A DNA stretch of 64,000 nucleotides from NCBI GenBank assembly GCA_039105265.1, contig JAPFFF010000064.1:248001-312000 (forward strand), given 5' to 3'. Made by a program: the position numbers and the translations under genes. Position 1 is the first letter of the stretch. Every line of letters starts with the position of its first letter. Source of the DNA: Tritrichomonas musculus. Lineage: Eukaryota; Parabasalia; Tritrichomonadida; Tritrichomonadidae. Under the pieces are notes generated by a model. It was given only the letters and a program-made list of their open reading frames with translations, ran no database searches and was not told where the DNA came from. Below, piece by piece: positions 10,717 through 22,100 of the stretch.

Positions 10717-13558
10717 TCAATAATCAATTTGATCATTTTGATGTTGAAATTCGAAACCTTCGATCTTTAGAACGCGTTCTTCAATTTCTTTTTTCAACTG
10801 CAGCTGCTTCTTTGTGAGCTTTTGGTCTTTGCTGTCGATGAACAAGTCGTAATTGTTCAATTTCATTATTTCGAAGATTTCTGCGAACGAAGGACGACTT
10901 TCAGCCGACAACGACAGGCAACGATTGATCAGTTCGCGGACCCAGTTTGGAACATTGCTTGGCAAGCTAGGAGTAACGCCTTGGGCAATTTTTAAAATAT
11001 TGAATTTGGGGTATTTTCCAGTCAAGATGAATATGAGTGTGACACCGAAAGAGTAAACGTCGACCTTGTTCGTGTACTTCGCCTTTTTTTCACCTTCACC
11101 TTCATCGTCTTCATCTTCTGCAAAAAGTTCTGGAGCCATGAAGCGGAGGGTTCCGACACCTTTCGATTGTGATGTTTCGAGGTTGTCTTCACGTGCGAGG
11201 CCGAAGTCACTGATGCGAACTTCGTATTCCTTGTTCAGCAGGATGTTCGAAGGTTTTAGGTCGCGATGCATGAAGCCACGAAAGTGGATGTAGCGCATTC
11301 CGAGAACGATTTCGACAGTGATCAGACACTTCTGTTTATCGTCGACTTCGCCTTTTTCAATTGCTGACTCGAGAGACGTTTTTTCGAGTGAAAGGATCAG
11401 AGATGGAGGGTGATTCTCATCGCCGTAGTTCATTCCGTGGATGTCGATGATGCATGGATGATGAACTCTGAAAAGTATTTCGCTCTCTCGCATGAAGCCC
11501 TGAGCTGTTTTTTCTGAGAAGTCTTTCAGTTCCTTCTTCGCGTATTTCTCTTCTTTGACGACAATTTTCACGCATGACGTAGCTCCTTCACCAATGGATG
11601 ATTCTTCGCGATAGTCTTCTGGATTGTAGAAACTGACTTTTGCGGGCTTATTTTTCAGAGCCATGAGAAAACCAAGAAGTTTCTGGTTTTCTTCCTTCAG
11701 TTGGCTGTTTTGTGATTTTACTTGACTGTTTTCTTCTTTCAGTTGGCTGTTTTGTGATTTTATTTGAACGTTTTCTTCTTTCAGTTGGCTGTTTTGTGAT
11801 TTTATTTGAACGTTTTCTTCTTTCAGTTGGCTGTTTTGTGATTTTATTTGAACGTTTTCTTCTTCTAATTGGTGGATTCTTTGATTGCCATTTGATTGTT
11901 CTGTTGCAATTACTCCTTTCTTTAAACATTCAACAATTTGTGGATGGTTTTTTTCTATTGAATAATCAAGAGCGGTTTTATCAACGATTAATTAAAGAAT
12001 TCCATAAATGATTGTATCTTTGAATATTATGAATAAATAAATTTTGAATACAATGAATATTCGTGTTAAAATGTCTTTGCAGTTGATATCGATACCTGAT
12101 TGTGATAATAAAAGTTTAACGATTTCTGTATGACCTTCAGATGCTGAAACAATTAATGGTGTAATATTAAATGTCAGAAATGAATTCCAAAAATGATTGT
12201 AAAATGAATTTTATGAAAAAATAAGATTTGAATTTTATGAAAAAATAAGATTTGAATGTAATGAAAAAATAAGATTTGAATTTTATGAAAAAATAAGATT
12301 TGAATTTTATGAAAAAATAAGATTTGAATGGAATGAAAAAATAAGATTTGAATGGAATGAAAAAATAAGATTTGAATGGAATGAAAAAATAAGATTTGAA
12401 TGTAATGAAAAAATAAGATTTGAATGGAATGAAAAAATAAGATTTGAATGTAATGAAAAAATAAGATTTGAATGGAATGAAAAAATAAGATTTGAATGTA
12501 ATGAAAAAATAAGATTTGAATTTTATGAAAAAATAAGATTTGAATGGAATGAAAAAATAAGATTTGAATGGAATGAAAAAATAAGATTTGAATGGAATGA
12601 AAAAATAAGATTTGAATGGAATGAAAAAATAAGATTTGAATGGTATGAATGTTTTTATATTAAAACACTTTTGCAGTTGATTTCAATATTTGGTTTTGAT
12701 AATAAAAGTTGAACAATTTCTGTACGGCCGTAACATGCAGCAAAAGTAAGCGGTGTCCAATTAGATATTCAATTTAAATTCCATAAATGATTGTATCTTT
12801 GAATATTATGAATAAATAAATTTTGAATACAATGAATATTCGTGTTAAAATGTCTTTGCAGTTGATATCGATACCTGATTGTGATAATAAAAGTTTAACG
12901 ATCTCTGTATGACCTTCAGATGCTGAAACAATTAATGGTGTAATATTAAATGTCAGAAATGAATTCCAAAAATGATTGTAAAATGAATTTTATGAAAAAA
13001 TAAGATTTGAATGGAATGAAAAAATAAGATTTGAATGGAATGAAAAAATAAGATTTGAATGGAATGAAAAAATAAGATTTGAATGGAATGAAAAAATAAG
13101 ATTTGAATGGAATGAAAAAATAAGATTTGAATGGAATGAAAAAATAAGATTTGAATGTAATGAAAAAATAAGATTTGAATGGAATGAAAAAATAAGATTT
13201 GGATGGAATGAAAAAATAAGATTTGAATGGAATGAAAAAATAAGATTTGAATGGAATGAATGTTTTTATATTAAAACACTTTTGCAGTTGATTTCAATAT
13301 TTGGTTTTGATAATAAAAGTTGAACAATTTCTGTACGGCCGTGACATGCAGCAAAAGTAAGCGGTGTCCAATTAGATATTCAATTTAAATTCCATAAATG
13401 ATTGTATCTTTGAATATTATGAATAAATAAATTTTGAATACAATGAATATTCGTGTTAAAATGTCTTTGCAGTTGATATCAATGTTCTTTTCCGCAAGGA
13501 TACTTTCAATGATTTTTATATCTCCCTTTTTAGATGCATTGAGTAGACTTGTATTCAT
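10717..13558 (-). CDS. ankyrin / coiled-coil / protein kinase locus, unit 1
   Basis: Reads right to left from ATG at 13558. Five blocks of ankyrin sequence, each exactly 33 codons, lie at 13460-13558 (starts MNTSLLNASKKGD), 13275-13373, 12849-12947, 12664-12762 and 12070-12168. They alternate between NWTPLTFAA.. and NITPLIVSA.. types and end INCKDI or INCKSV. Spacers of 86, 327, 86, 495 and 84 bp separate them. The last block is open from 11991 to the TGA at 10717: VDKTALDYS, four 14-residue coiled-coil repeats (LKEEN..IKSQNSQ), then a kinase domain. Counting from MALKNK (ATG at 11664), the kinase has GEGATS at 25-30, Lys43/44, HRDLKPSN 133-140, DFG 153-155 and APE 177-179, so it should be active; it is of tyrosine-kinase-like or RIP-like type. 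The spacers contain stops and no GT..AG ends, so expression needs unusual spacer removal, or else only the kinase block works, or the locus is dead. Confidence 0.65.
12206..12637. repeat. 24-bp minisatellite array 1a, 18 units
   Basis: 18 units of exactly 24 bp (432 bp) inside the 495-bp spacer between two ankyrin modules. The constant core is TGAAAAAATAAGATTTGAA; the variable part is mostly GGAA, GTAA or TTTA. No indels seen. Confidence 0.95.
12985..13248. repeat. 24-bp minisatellite array 1b, 11 units
   Basis: 11 exact 24-bp units (264 bp) in the 327-bp spacer. Mostly the GGAA variant, with one unit carrying a GAATTTG-to-GGATGG type change near 13200. Confidence 0.95.
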
Positions 13559-13809
13559 GTTTGAAAAAATAAAATTTTAATTGAAATTTGAATTATTGTC
13601 TGAATAACGTAATATTCTCACAAATTTCTAAGTGAATAATGTACGCTTGTCAGAAAATATTCTGATAATTTATTGAAATATTTCAATGAAAAATAAACAT
13701 ATACCATTTTACATCCCTTTTTTTTTTTTTTTTTTTTTTTTTCAATGCATAATTATAACTGTTAAAAAAGAAAGCCAATACGTTTTTTCAAAAAAAAGAA
13801 GGGAAATTA
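13559..13809. other. 5' flank of the ankyrin-kinase locus, unit 1
   Basis: AT-rich, with a run of 21 T near 13720. It should hold the promoter of the minus-strand locus, but no clean TCAYW initiator was found close to the ATG. Confidence 0.4.
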
Positions 13810-15748
13810 CAAATGTCCCTACTTTAACGGTCATTTTTAACGGCTATAAAATTTGTGAGGTGAAGTAGGGACATTTGTCGCTGCTCCATTTGTCCCTACT
13901 TTAACGGTCATTAATAACGGTCAAAAATATAGAAAATCAGAGGCGGGGGAGCAAATTTTTTTTTTTAAATCAGTTCAAAATTATAATATAAATTCTTATA
14001 TATATGGTAAATTAAATCACAAAGTTTCAAGATGATTGGACTGGCGCATTCCAAAATCAAAAAAAAAAAAAAATTCTGGTGCTATATGGTCAGAAAAACA
14101 ATTATTATAGTTAACAAGATAGCCGCTTTTTGAGCTACGCTCAAAAAGTGTCTTTATCATTTATTTTTTCTCCAACAGGTATTCAAATTGAATGAAATAT
14201 TTGAATTGATATATCAGAAAAATTGAGAAGACTTGCACCTTGAACGACATGGAAAGGTTGTAATTGTGATTAAAAGATCGAAGTAATTATTTAAATAAAA
14301 TAATAGATTTTGATCATTAGATAATATTGATAGGAAAACTTGATTTAGAAATTGCATGTGAATCAGGAAAGTTTAACGAAAGATTATAAAATAAAGATTT
14401 ATAGCTGGCATCTGGGAAATTAGTTTTTTATCTAAAAAAAAAAAAATATATTTTCTTTTATGATTCAATCAATTTATCAATCATCCAAAATTACAATAAT
14501 AGTAGTATAAATTATTTCTTTTTATATAATTATGAAATCAATATCTCCTTTTCGTATCATTATAAAAATATTTTAAAAAATGAATAAATTGAAAAAATTA
14601 ATTGAAATTTATTTGGAAATTTGAATTAACCAAAAATAATAATACAAAAATTCAATTTTCAAATAAACACATAAAAGATAAAATATGAAAAATAAAGTAA
14701 TTTATAAAAAGGAATGAAATAATGAAGAGAAAATCGGGTCTATAATTTTGTGAGAAATATAAAATTTTTAAAACACTTTTATTTTTATATTGAAATTTTT
14801 TTTCTCATAATCAACAGAATATATCTGAGCAAACAATATATTTCAACCCAAAATATAAAATATTATTAGCCAATCAGCGTTTTTTAATATTTTTCAATAC
14901 TTTACAAATGGACAACCGCTCTATTTATTTTTAATTATATAATAGATTTGTTCTTAGTTTGGAATTGGCCAGCGTTTTATTTGTTATATTTTAATATTAT
15001 TTTATTCAAATATTACTATTTTTATTTGATTCGTCAAAACTAGATTTTCTTTTATATTTGAGAAGAATTTCGTAAATCATTACACATGCAATATTTATCT
15101 ATAATTTTTTTCATTTAAAAATTATTAATAATAGTATTTGAAGAAATAATAATTTTTATAATTGTTTTTATATAATAAATATATTATAATTTTTATTATA
15201 ACTTATTTTTATATCGAGATAAATATATTTTAATGATAAATAAAAACTTCATATTTAAAAATATTTGATAAACCTAAAAAATATGATCAAAAACTTAAAA
15301 AGACAAAAGTAGAATTAGTTCCTTGCATAATATAATAGATTCTTTTAATAAAATTCAAACTGAATATATTATAATATTCGATTACTTTTTAGTAAAGATC
15401 GAAGTAATTATCAAACTTTAAAGCATTTCCTTACATATATTTGATATATATGTAATTATATAATTAAAAAATCATTTGATAAAAAGAAATTACTTTGTTT
15501 TAGCAATGATGGAAAAAAATATATTTTTATAAAAAAATCCATGACCACCTATTCACACTTTTTTCAAGAAAATTTGAAATAGATGCATTCAACTTTTTTG
15601 CCCATGAAAACATTAAACAAAACTATTTATAAGAACTTCACATGCTATTTAACTTAAAAATATTTTTATAAATGCAGATAAAGAAATTACTAATTTAAAT
15701 AAACATCTTTTGTATAATGTTAACGTTAACATTTCGACTAATTTATTA

Positions 15749-15812
<64 letters not shown>

Positions 15813-16071
15813 GCTAAATCATATTCTAATTTTTATCTGAATTTTCAGTTTTTTTGAATTCGTCTTATAAACATTTTTGTAACCTAGCATTGTTATAACA
15901 TTTTATGCGTAATTTATCATAAAATTCACATCTCTCGTTGTTTTTGCAGGTAAATATATACTATAACCGTTAAAAATGACCGTTAAAGTAGGGACATTGG
16001 TCGCGGCTCCATTTGTCCCTACCAATATGACCGTTAACAGTGACCGTTAAAGTAGGGACATTGGTCGCTGC
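13810..16071. mobile_element. inverted-repeat element, unit 1 (long form)
   Basis: Bounded by inverted repeats: 13812-13843 is the exact reverse complement of 15967-15998 (32 bp). Each end also carries further copies of the motif AAAGTAGGGACA in both orientations, so each end can fold on itself. The interior has no convincing gene. It includes a 10-bp-stem hairpin at 14126-14148, an 18-bp palindrome at 15716-15733 and a run of 61 T at 15751-15811. It resembles a non-autonomous foldback-type DNA element; no clear target duplication was found. Positions 13941-15260 are specific to this copy; units 2 and 3 have about 180 bp of other sequence there. Confidence 0.5.
15716..15733. promoter_or_regulatory. 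18-bp perfect palindrome
   Basis: AATGTTAACGTTAACATT is its own reverse complement. It is conserved at 24453-24470 and 32475-32492. Such a symmetric site may bind a dimeric protein (the GTTA/TAAC halves are Myb-like), but no adjacent gene is seen. Confidence 0.4.
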
Positions 16072-16557
16072 CCAAAAAAGAAACGCTAAATTTATATTAC
16101 AAACCTAATATTTTCAAAAACAGTTTATCCATCTTTATGCAGAAACTCAGCATTTGCTAGTTTGTGATCCTATTTTACAGGTTTTCACGCAATATATACA
16201 TCAAATTATGATAAATAGATCCAAATTCTGTAGTAAGTCAATTTCTTGCATTTGTTATGATCCATAAATAAGCAAAACCAAGTAATTGTTCCCTAATTTA
16301 TGACGGGAATCGAGTTTACAGATGAATTAATCTGACCTTTTTGAAAAATTATTTTAACTTTTTGGAATTTCACCAAAATTGAGAAAGTCAGAAGGAGAAA
16401 AGCGATGATAATGAAAATTTATCAATATAAAATTATCATCAGCACAATTAACAAAATCAGCAATGATTGTTACCGAAAAATGACTTATCAGCAAATTTTT
16501 GAAAAAAAAAATTATTTTTTATGATTTTCAATATGCTTTAAAATTTGAAATTTAATT

Positions 16558-16867
16558 TTATAAAATTGGTATGAAATTACAAAGCAACTCTTGATGGCAT
16601 TCTAGTGTAAATACTGCTTCATTTTCAACAATTCTAATATCTTTTTGTTCCCACACACTTCTAATTGTTGCTCCTTTTTAAAAAGTGATTCCATTTGCAT
16701 AAGACACATCATGTAATGATTTTCTGTGCCATAATTAAAAACTCCAAGTACCACAACGCCATCTTCCAATTTCTTTACTAGTATATCATTAATGCTGCTA
16801 CTTAATTTCATTGATGGAAATCCTAGTGAATCTTGGTTGATTAAATTCATTTCGCCATTTTTTAGTA
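16558..16867 (-). pseudogene. alpha-galactosidase (GH27) C-terminal relic, unit 1
   Basis: The minus strand begins at the breakpoint with KNGEMNLINQDSLGF, which matches the conserved INQDxLG stretch of GH27 alpha-galactosidases. It continues with VKKLEDGVVVLGVFN, equivalent to the 'vwxkpLxdGxxavalfN' beta-sandwich strand. The frame then shifts: VSYANGITF, a TAA, then IRSVWEQKDIRIVENEA and CHQELLCNFIPIL, ending with TAA at 16558. This is the C-terminal domain of a glycosidase that would hydrolyse alpha-galactosides. The catalytic barrel is absent because the segment is cut at 16867. One frame change and one internal stop make it a relic. The three copies in the window look the same. Confidence 0.7.
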
Positions 16868-17603
16868 AGAAGGAGAACCATTAAATTATCAAGTTAATCT
16901 TTTCCTCGAGGAAGTTGAATTCGAAGATGAACCTGATTTGAAAAATGGGAAAACGGATCTTCGTATTCATGGAGATCATAAAGGACAAAAGAATCTTTTG
17001 CCAGATCCATCTGGTTCTCTTCAAAAGAACGGTACTTTTAACAGATCACCTAATGTATTCAAGCAGTGCCAAAGACCAATGCTTTCCAATAACATTGGCG
17101 TAATTTACGAAGGTATTTCTATTGGATATGCTCATGGATCAATTAAGCCATTCAAACCATTTTCTAAAGATTCAGAAGGCGGTATTAGTGCATTATTCTA
17201 TCCTGCAAACATTTCCGTCGGCGCGCCATATTCAAGAAGATGCCAAAGTACAACATATGTAATTAGAACTGCAAATAGTAGAGAGGAAATGGCAACATTG
17301 AGTTCACAAGATATCAATGTCCTCCAGAGCATTGATTCAATTTCATCATATATGCAATTTGTTGAAAATTTCTCTTGCCTTGAAAGAGCTTTTCAAGCAG
17401 CAACTCTTGGTAAAGAGAAAAATGATGATTTGGTTTCGAAACTTGAAAGATTAAGAAAAAATATTGATGTTACTAATTTAAATAAGCAACAAAAATCAGA
17501 TTTTATCAATAAATTTAATGTTTTGATGAGAATGGCGAATGGTGCTTTGCGTGGGTCATTCACGATACAAGAAATGGCAGCAGCCAAGAGAGGTGAAACT
17601 TAA
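16868..17603 (+). pseudogene. 3' fragment of the giant vWA gene, unit 2
   Basis: Nearly identical to 7733-9155 of the full gene but with 687 bp (229 codons, residues about 2693-2921) missing in frame, which removes the whole third vWA domain. It starts immediately after a TAA at 16866-16868 created at the breakpoint, and the first in-frame ATG is deep inside, so a full protein product is unlikely. The frame is otherwise intact to the original stop, which points to a recent duplication or to gene conversion. Confidence 0.85.
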
Positions 17604-18201
17604 TAATTATGTAATTACTAAATATATTTACTAAAATATACTTATATAAATATAATTTTGAATTACATAAATTTAATTACAAAATATATATTTAAATATA
17701 TATTTAGCAAAAAATGAAAAGCAACTCCAAAGGTATATATTAAAAATACAAATTTGCATTTTTTAAACTTTTTCTGGTTCTGTGCTTTCTTCGATAGAAT
17801 ATCATATTTTTTTTTAATTATCATTTTTTAATCAGATTTCATTTTGAATTAATTTTTTATCGACCTACATTCCTTGGTATAGAATAGCTGTATCATGAAC
17901 TTTATCTCATTTTTAAACATGAAATGATCTTTGCTTACTCTTTTAAAAAAATAAATGTGTTGATATGCTAATATTTTGCCATCAACATGTTAATAAAAAA
18001 CTGCTTTAAATTTAAATTAATTAATAATCTTTTCTCTTCAAAAAAAATCCACAAAGCATGACGAAATGTGAAATATTGTTGTGCTAAATTCGCCAATCAA
18101 TGAATCTAGTGGGCCAAAAAGAAAACATAATATAGATGAAAGAAAAAGTTTTCAGAACTTTCAATCTTAGCACCTTTATTAAACACATAAATACCATGGA
18201 A
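17604..18201. other. AT-rich flank, unit 2
   Basis: Copy of 9156-9753 with scattered substitutions. No gene seen. Confidence 0.5.
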
Positions 18202-18810
18202 TTAGTCATCAGAGTCCATAAAAAGGAAATAAATGAAAGCAACCAGTATTTCTATCCAATTTTCAGGTTTGGTTTTCAAAGTTAAGCCAAAAATAAGGAA
18301 GCCGATTGTGAGTCCAAAAGAAGAAAATAGCTATGTAAATTTTGTGCTGATCAAATCAACTATTAAAGCACCAATAAGTATTGAATTTGCAGCAGCAATA
18401 TTATAAATTCTTGATTGAGGATTGATACTAATATTAAGACCTTGATTCTTGATGCCTTTTGGAAAAGCATAGAAAATATCATGACAAAATAATAAAAAGA
18501 ATGATTCCAATTATAAATTTATAAACCTCAAAAGCAAAAACATAAAATTCAATTTGATATGTGCCAAATATCAGAAAGTTTCCATAAAATCCTTCATATT
18601 TATTAGATAAAATCTGTGATTCGTAGATAAAATTTATATCTAATAGTGTATTCACAATTTTTAGGTTATGATGAATATTCATTTATAAATGAAAATATTT
18701 TTCCCCTAAAGCAACACCAAGTAAGATAAAATACTTTTTGATCCAACAAATTCTTTTAATAATAAGCAACATCAAATCATCATCTTGTTGATAAAAGCGA
18801 CATTAATGAT
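18202..18810 (-). pseudogene. relic of a multi-pass membrane protein (unit 2)
   Basis: Copy of the relic at 9754. It shares the internal TAG but lacks the 28-bp insertion, so one frame reads further: 67 codons from 18682 to 18479 with FGTYQIEFYVFAFEVYKFI and a long hydrophobic tail, before a stop and a switch to the frame holding FPTGIKNQGLNIS. Function unknown. Confidence 0.5.
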
Positions 18811-19131
18811 TATGAACGATCAAATGAAATTGATGATTGCCTTGGAATTAGTTGTATGAAAACTGAACAATACATCGTTGATAACATCTCATTTTATGTA
18901 TTATCTTAATCATTTTATATTATAAAAACCAAAGAATCTAACAGAATTATTTCTCAATTTCTATATGTCATTACAATCGATTGATTCACAATATCAAAAG
19001 ATCAGAAAACAAGAGACAACACGTTATGTTCATCGAAATAACAATAAATATATAAGATATAAAAATAAGAATATAAAAAGAAATAAAATAAAAAAAAAAA
19101 TGAATTTTTTACTTAGTTAAGTAAATGAAGA

Positions 19132-22100
19132 TCAATAATCAATTTGATCATTTTGATGTTGAAATTCGAATCCTTCGATCTTTAGAACGCGTTCTTCAAT
19201 TTCTTTTTTCAACTGCAGCTGCTTCTTTGTGAGCTTTTGGTCTTTGCTGTCGCTGAACAAGTCGTAATTGTTCAATTTCATTATTTCGAAGATTTCTGCG
19301 AACGAAGGACGACTTTCAGCCGACAACGACAGGCAACGATTGATCAGTTCGCGGACCCAGTTTGGAACATTGCTTGGCAAGCTAGGAGTAACGCCTTGGG
19401 CAATTTTTAAAATATTGAATTTGGGGTATTTTCCAGTCAAGATGAATATGAGTGTGACACCGAAAGAGTAAACGTCGACCTTGTTCGTGTACTTCGCCTT
19501 TTTTTCACCTTCACCTTCATCGTCTTCATCTTCTGCAAAAAGTTCTGGAGCCATGAAGCGGAGGGTTCCGACACCTTTCGATTGTGATGTTTCGAGGTTG
19601 TCTTCACGTGCGAGGCCGAAGTCACTGATGCGAACTTCGTATTCTTTGTTCAGCAGGATGTTCGAAGGTTTTAGGTCGCGATGCATGAAGCCACGAAAGT
19701 GGATGTAGCGCATTCCGAGAACGATTTCGACAGTGATCAGACACTTCTGTTTATCGTCGACTTCGCCTTTTTCAATTGCTGACTCGAGAGACGTTTTTTC
19801 GAGTGAAAGGATTAGAGATGGAGGGTGATTCTCATCGCCGTAGTTCATTCCGTAGATGTCGATGATGCATGGATGATGAACTCTGAAAAGTATTTCGCTC
19901 TCTCGCATGAAGCCCTGAGCTGTTTTTTCTGAGAAGTCTTTCAGTTCCTTCTTCGCGTATTTCTCTTCTTTGACGACAATTTTCACGCATGACGTAGCTC
20001 CTTCACCAATGGATGATTCTTCGCGATAGTCTTCTGGATTGTAGAAACTGACTTTTGCAGGCTTATTTTTCAGAGCCATGAGAAAACCAAGAAGTTTCTG
20101 GTTGTCTTCCTTCAATTGGCTGTTTTGTGATTTTACTTGACTGTTTTCTTCTTTCAGTTGGCTGTTTTGTGATTTTATTTGAACGTTTTCTTCTTCTAAT
20201 TGGTGGATTCTTTGATTGCCATTTGATTGTTCTGTTGCAATTACTCCTTTCTTTAAACATTCAACAATTTGTGGATGGTTTTTTTCTATTGAATAATCAA
20301 GAGCGGTTTTATCAACGATTAATTAAAGAATTCCATAAATGATTGTATCTTTGAATATTATGAATAAATAAATTTTGAATATCATGAATATTCGTGTTAA
20401 AATGTCTTTGCAGTTGATATCGATACCTGATTGTGATAATAAAAGTTTAACGATCTCTGTATGACCTTCAGATGCTGAAACAATTAATGGTGTAATATTA
20501 AATGTCAGAAATGAATTCCAAAAATGATTGTAAAATGAATTTTATGAAAAAATAAGATTTGAATGGAATGAAAAAATAAGATTTGAATGTAATGAAAAAA
20601 TAAGATTTGAATGTAATGAAAAAATAAGATTTGAATGGAATGAAAAAATAAGATTTGAATGGAATGAAAAAATAAGATTTGAATGGAATGAAAAAATAAG
20701 ATTTGAATGTAATGAAAAAATAAGATTTGAATGGAATGAAAAAATAAGATTTGAATGTAATGAAAAAATAAGATTTGAATGTAATGAAAAAATAAGATTT
20801 GAATGGAATGAAAAAATAAGATTTGAATGGAATGAAAAAATAAGATTTGAATGGTATGAATGTTTTTATATTAAAACACTTTTGCAGTTGATTTCAATAT
20901 TTGGTTTTGATAATAAAAGTTGAACAATTTCTGTACGGCCGTGACATGCAGCAAAAGTAAGCGGTGTCCAATTAGATATTCAATTTAAATTCCATAAATG
21001 ATTGTATCTTTGAATATTATGAATAAATAAATTTTGAATATCATGAATATTCGTGTTAAAATGTCTTTGCAGTTGATATCGATACCTGATTGTGATAATA
21101 AAAGTTTAACGATCTCTGTATGACCTTCAGATGCTGAAACAATTAATGGTGTAATATTAAATGTCAGAAATGAATTCCAAAAATGATTGTAAAATGAATT
21201 TTATGAAAAAATAAGATTTGAATGGAATGAAAAAATAAGATTTGAATGGAATGAAAAAATAAGATTTGAATGGAATGAAAAAATAAGATTTGAATGTAAT
21301 GAAAAAATAAGATTTGAATGGAATGAAAAAATAAGATTTGAATGGAATGAAAAAATAAGATTTGAATGGAATGAAAAAATAAGATTTGAATGGAATGAAA
21401 AAATAAGATTTGAATGGAATGAAAAAATAAGATTTGAATTTTATGAAAAAATAAGATTTGAATTTTATGAAAAAATAAGATTTGAATGGAATGAAAAAAT
21501 AAGATTTGAATGGAATGAAAAAATAAGATTTGAATGGTATGAATGTTTTTATATTAAAACACTTTTGCAGTTGATTTCAATATTTGGTTTTGATAATAAA
21601 AGTTGAACAATTTCTGTACGGCCGTGACATGCAGCAAAAGTAAGCGGTGTCCAATTAGATATTCAATTTAAATTCCATAAATGATTGTATCTTTGAATAT
21701 TATGAATAAATAAATTTTGAATATCATGAATATTCGTGTTAAAATGTCTTTGCAGTTGATATCGATACCTGATTGTGATAATAAAAGTTTAACGATCTCT
21801 GTATGACCTTCAGATGCTGAAACAATTAATGGTGTAATATTAAATGTCAGAAATGAATTCCAAAAATGATTGTAAAATGAATTTTATGAAAAAATAAGAT
21901 TTGAATGGAATGAAAAAATAAGATTTGAATGGAATGAAAAAATAAGATTTGAATGGAATGAAAAAATAAGATTTGAATGGAATGAAAAAATAAGATTTGA
22001 ATGGAATGAAAAAATAAGATTTGAATGGAATGAAAAAATAAGATTTGAATTTTATGAAAAAATAAGATTTGAATGGAATGAAAAAATAAGATTTGAATGG

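Noticed and set aside
11022-11210. Short ORFs opposite and inside the kinase block, repeated in all three units
   Set aside because: They overlap conserved kinase motifs in another frame; shadows of the real gene.
12206-12637. CRISPR-like look of the 24-bp arrays
   Set aside because: The units abut directly with no unique spacers, and the host is a eukaryote. They are minisatellites.
12070-13459. Standard spliceosomal introns between ankyrin modules
   Set aside because: No GT at the 5' edge of the 84-86-bp spacers and no AG, nor the Trichomonas 3' consensus, at the 3' edges. Kept only as a non-canonical possibility.
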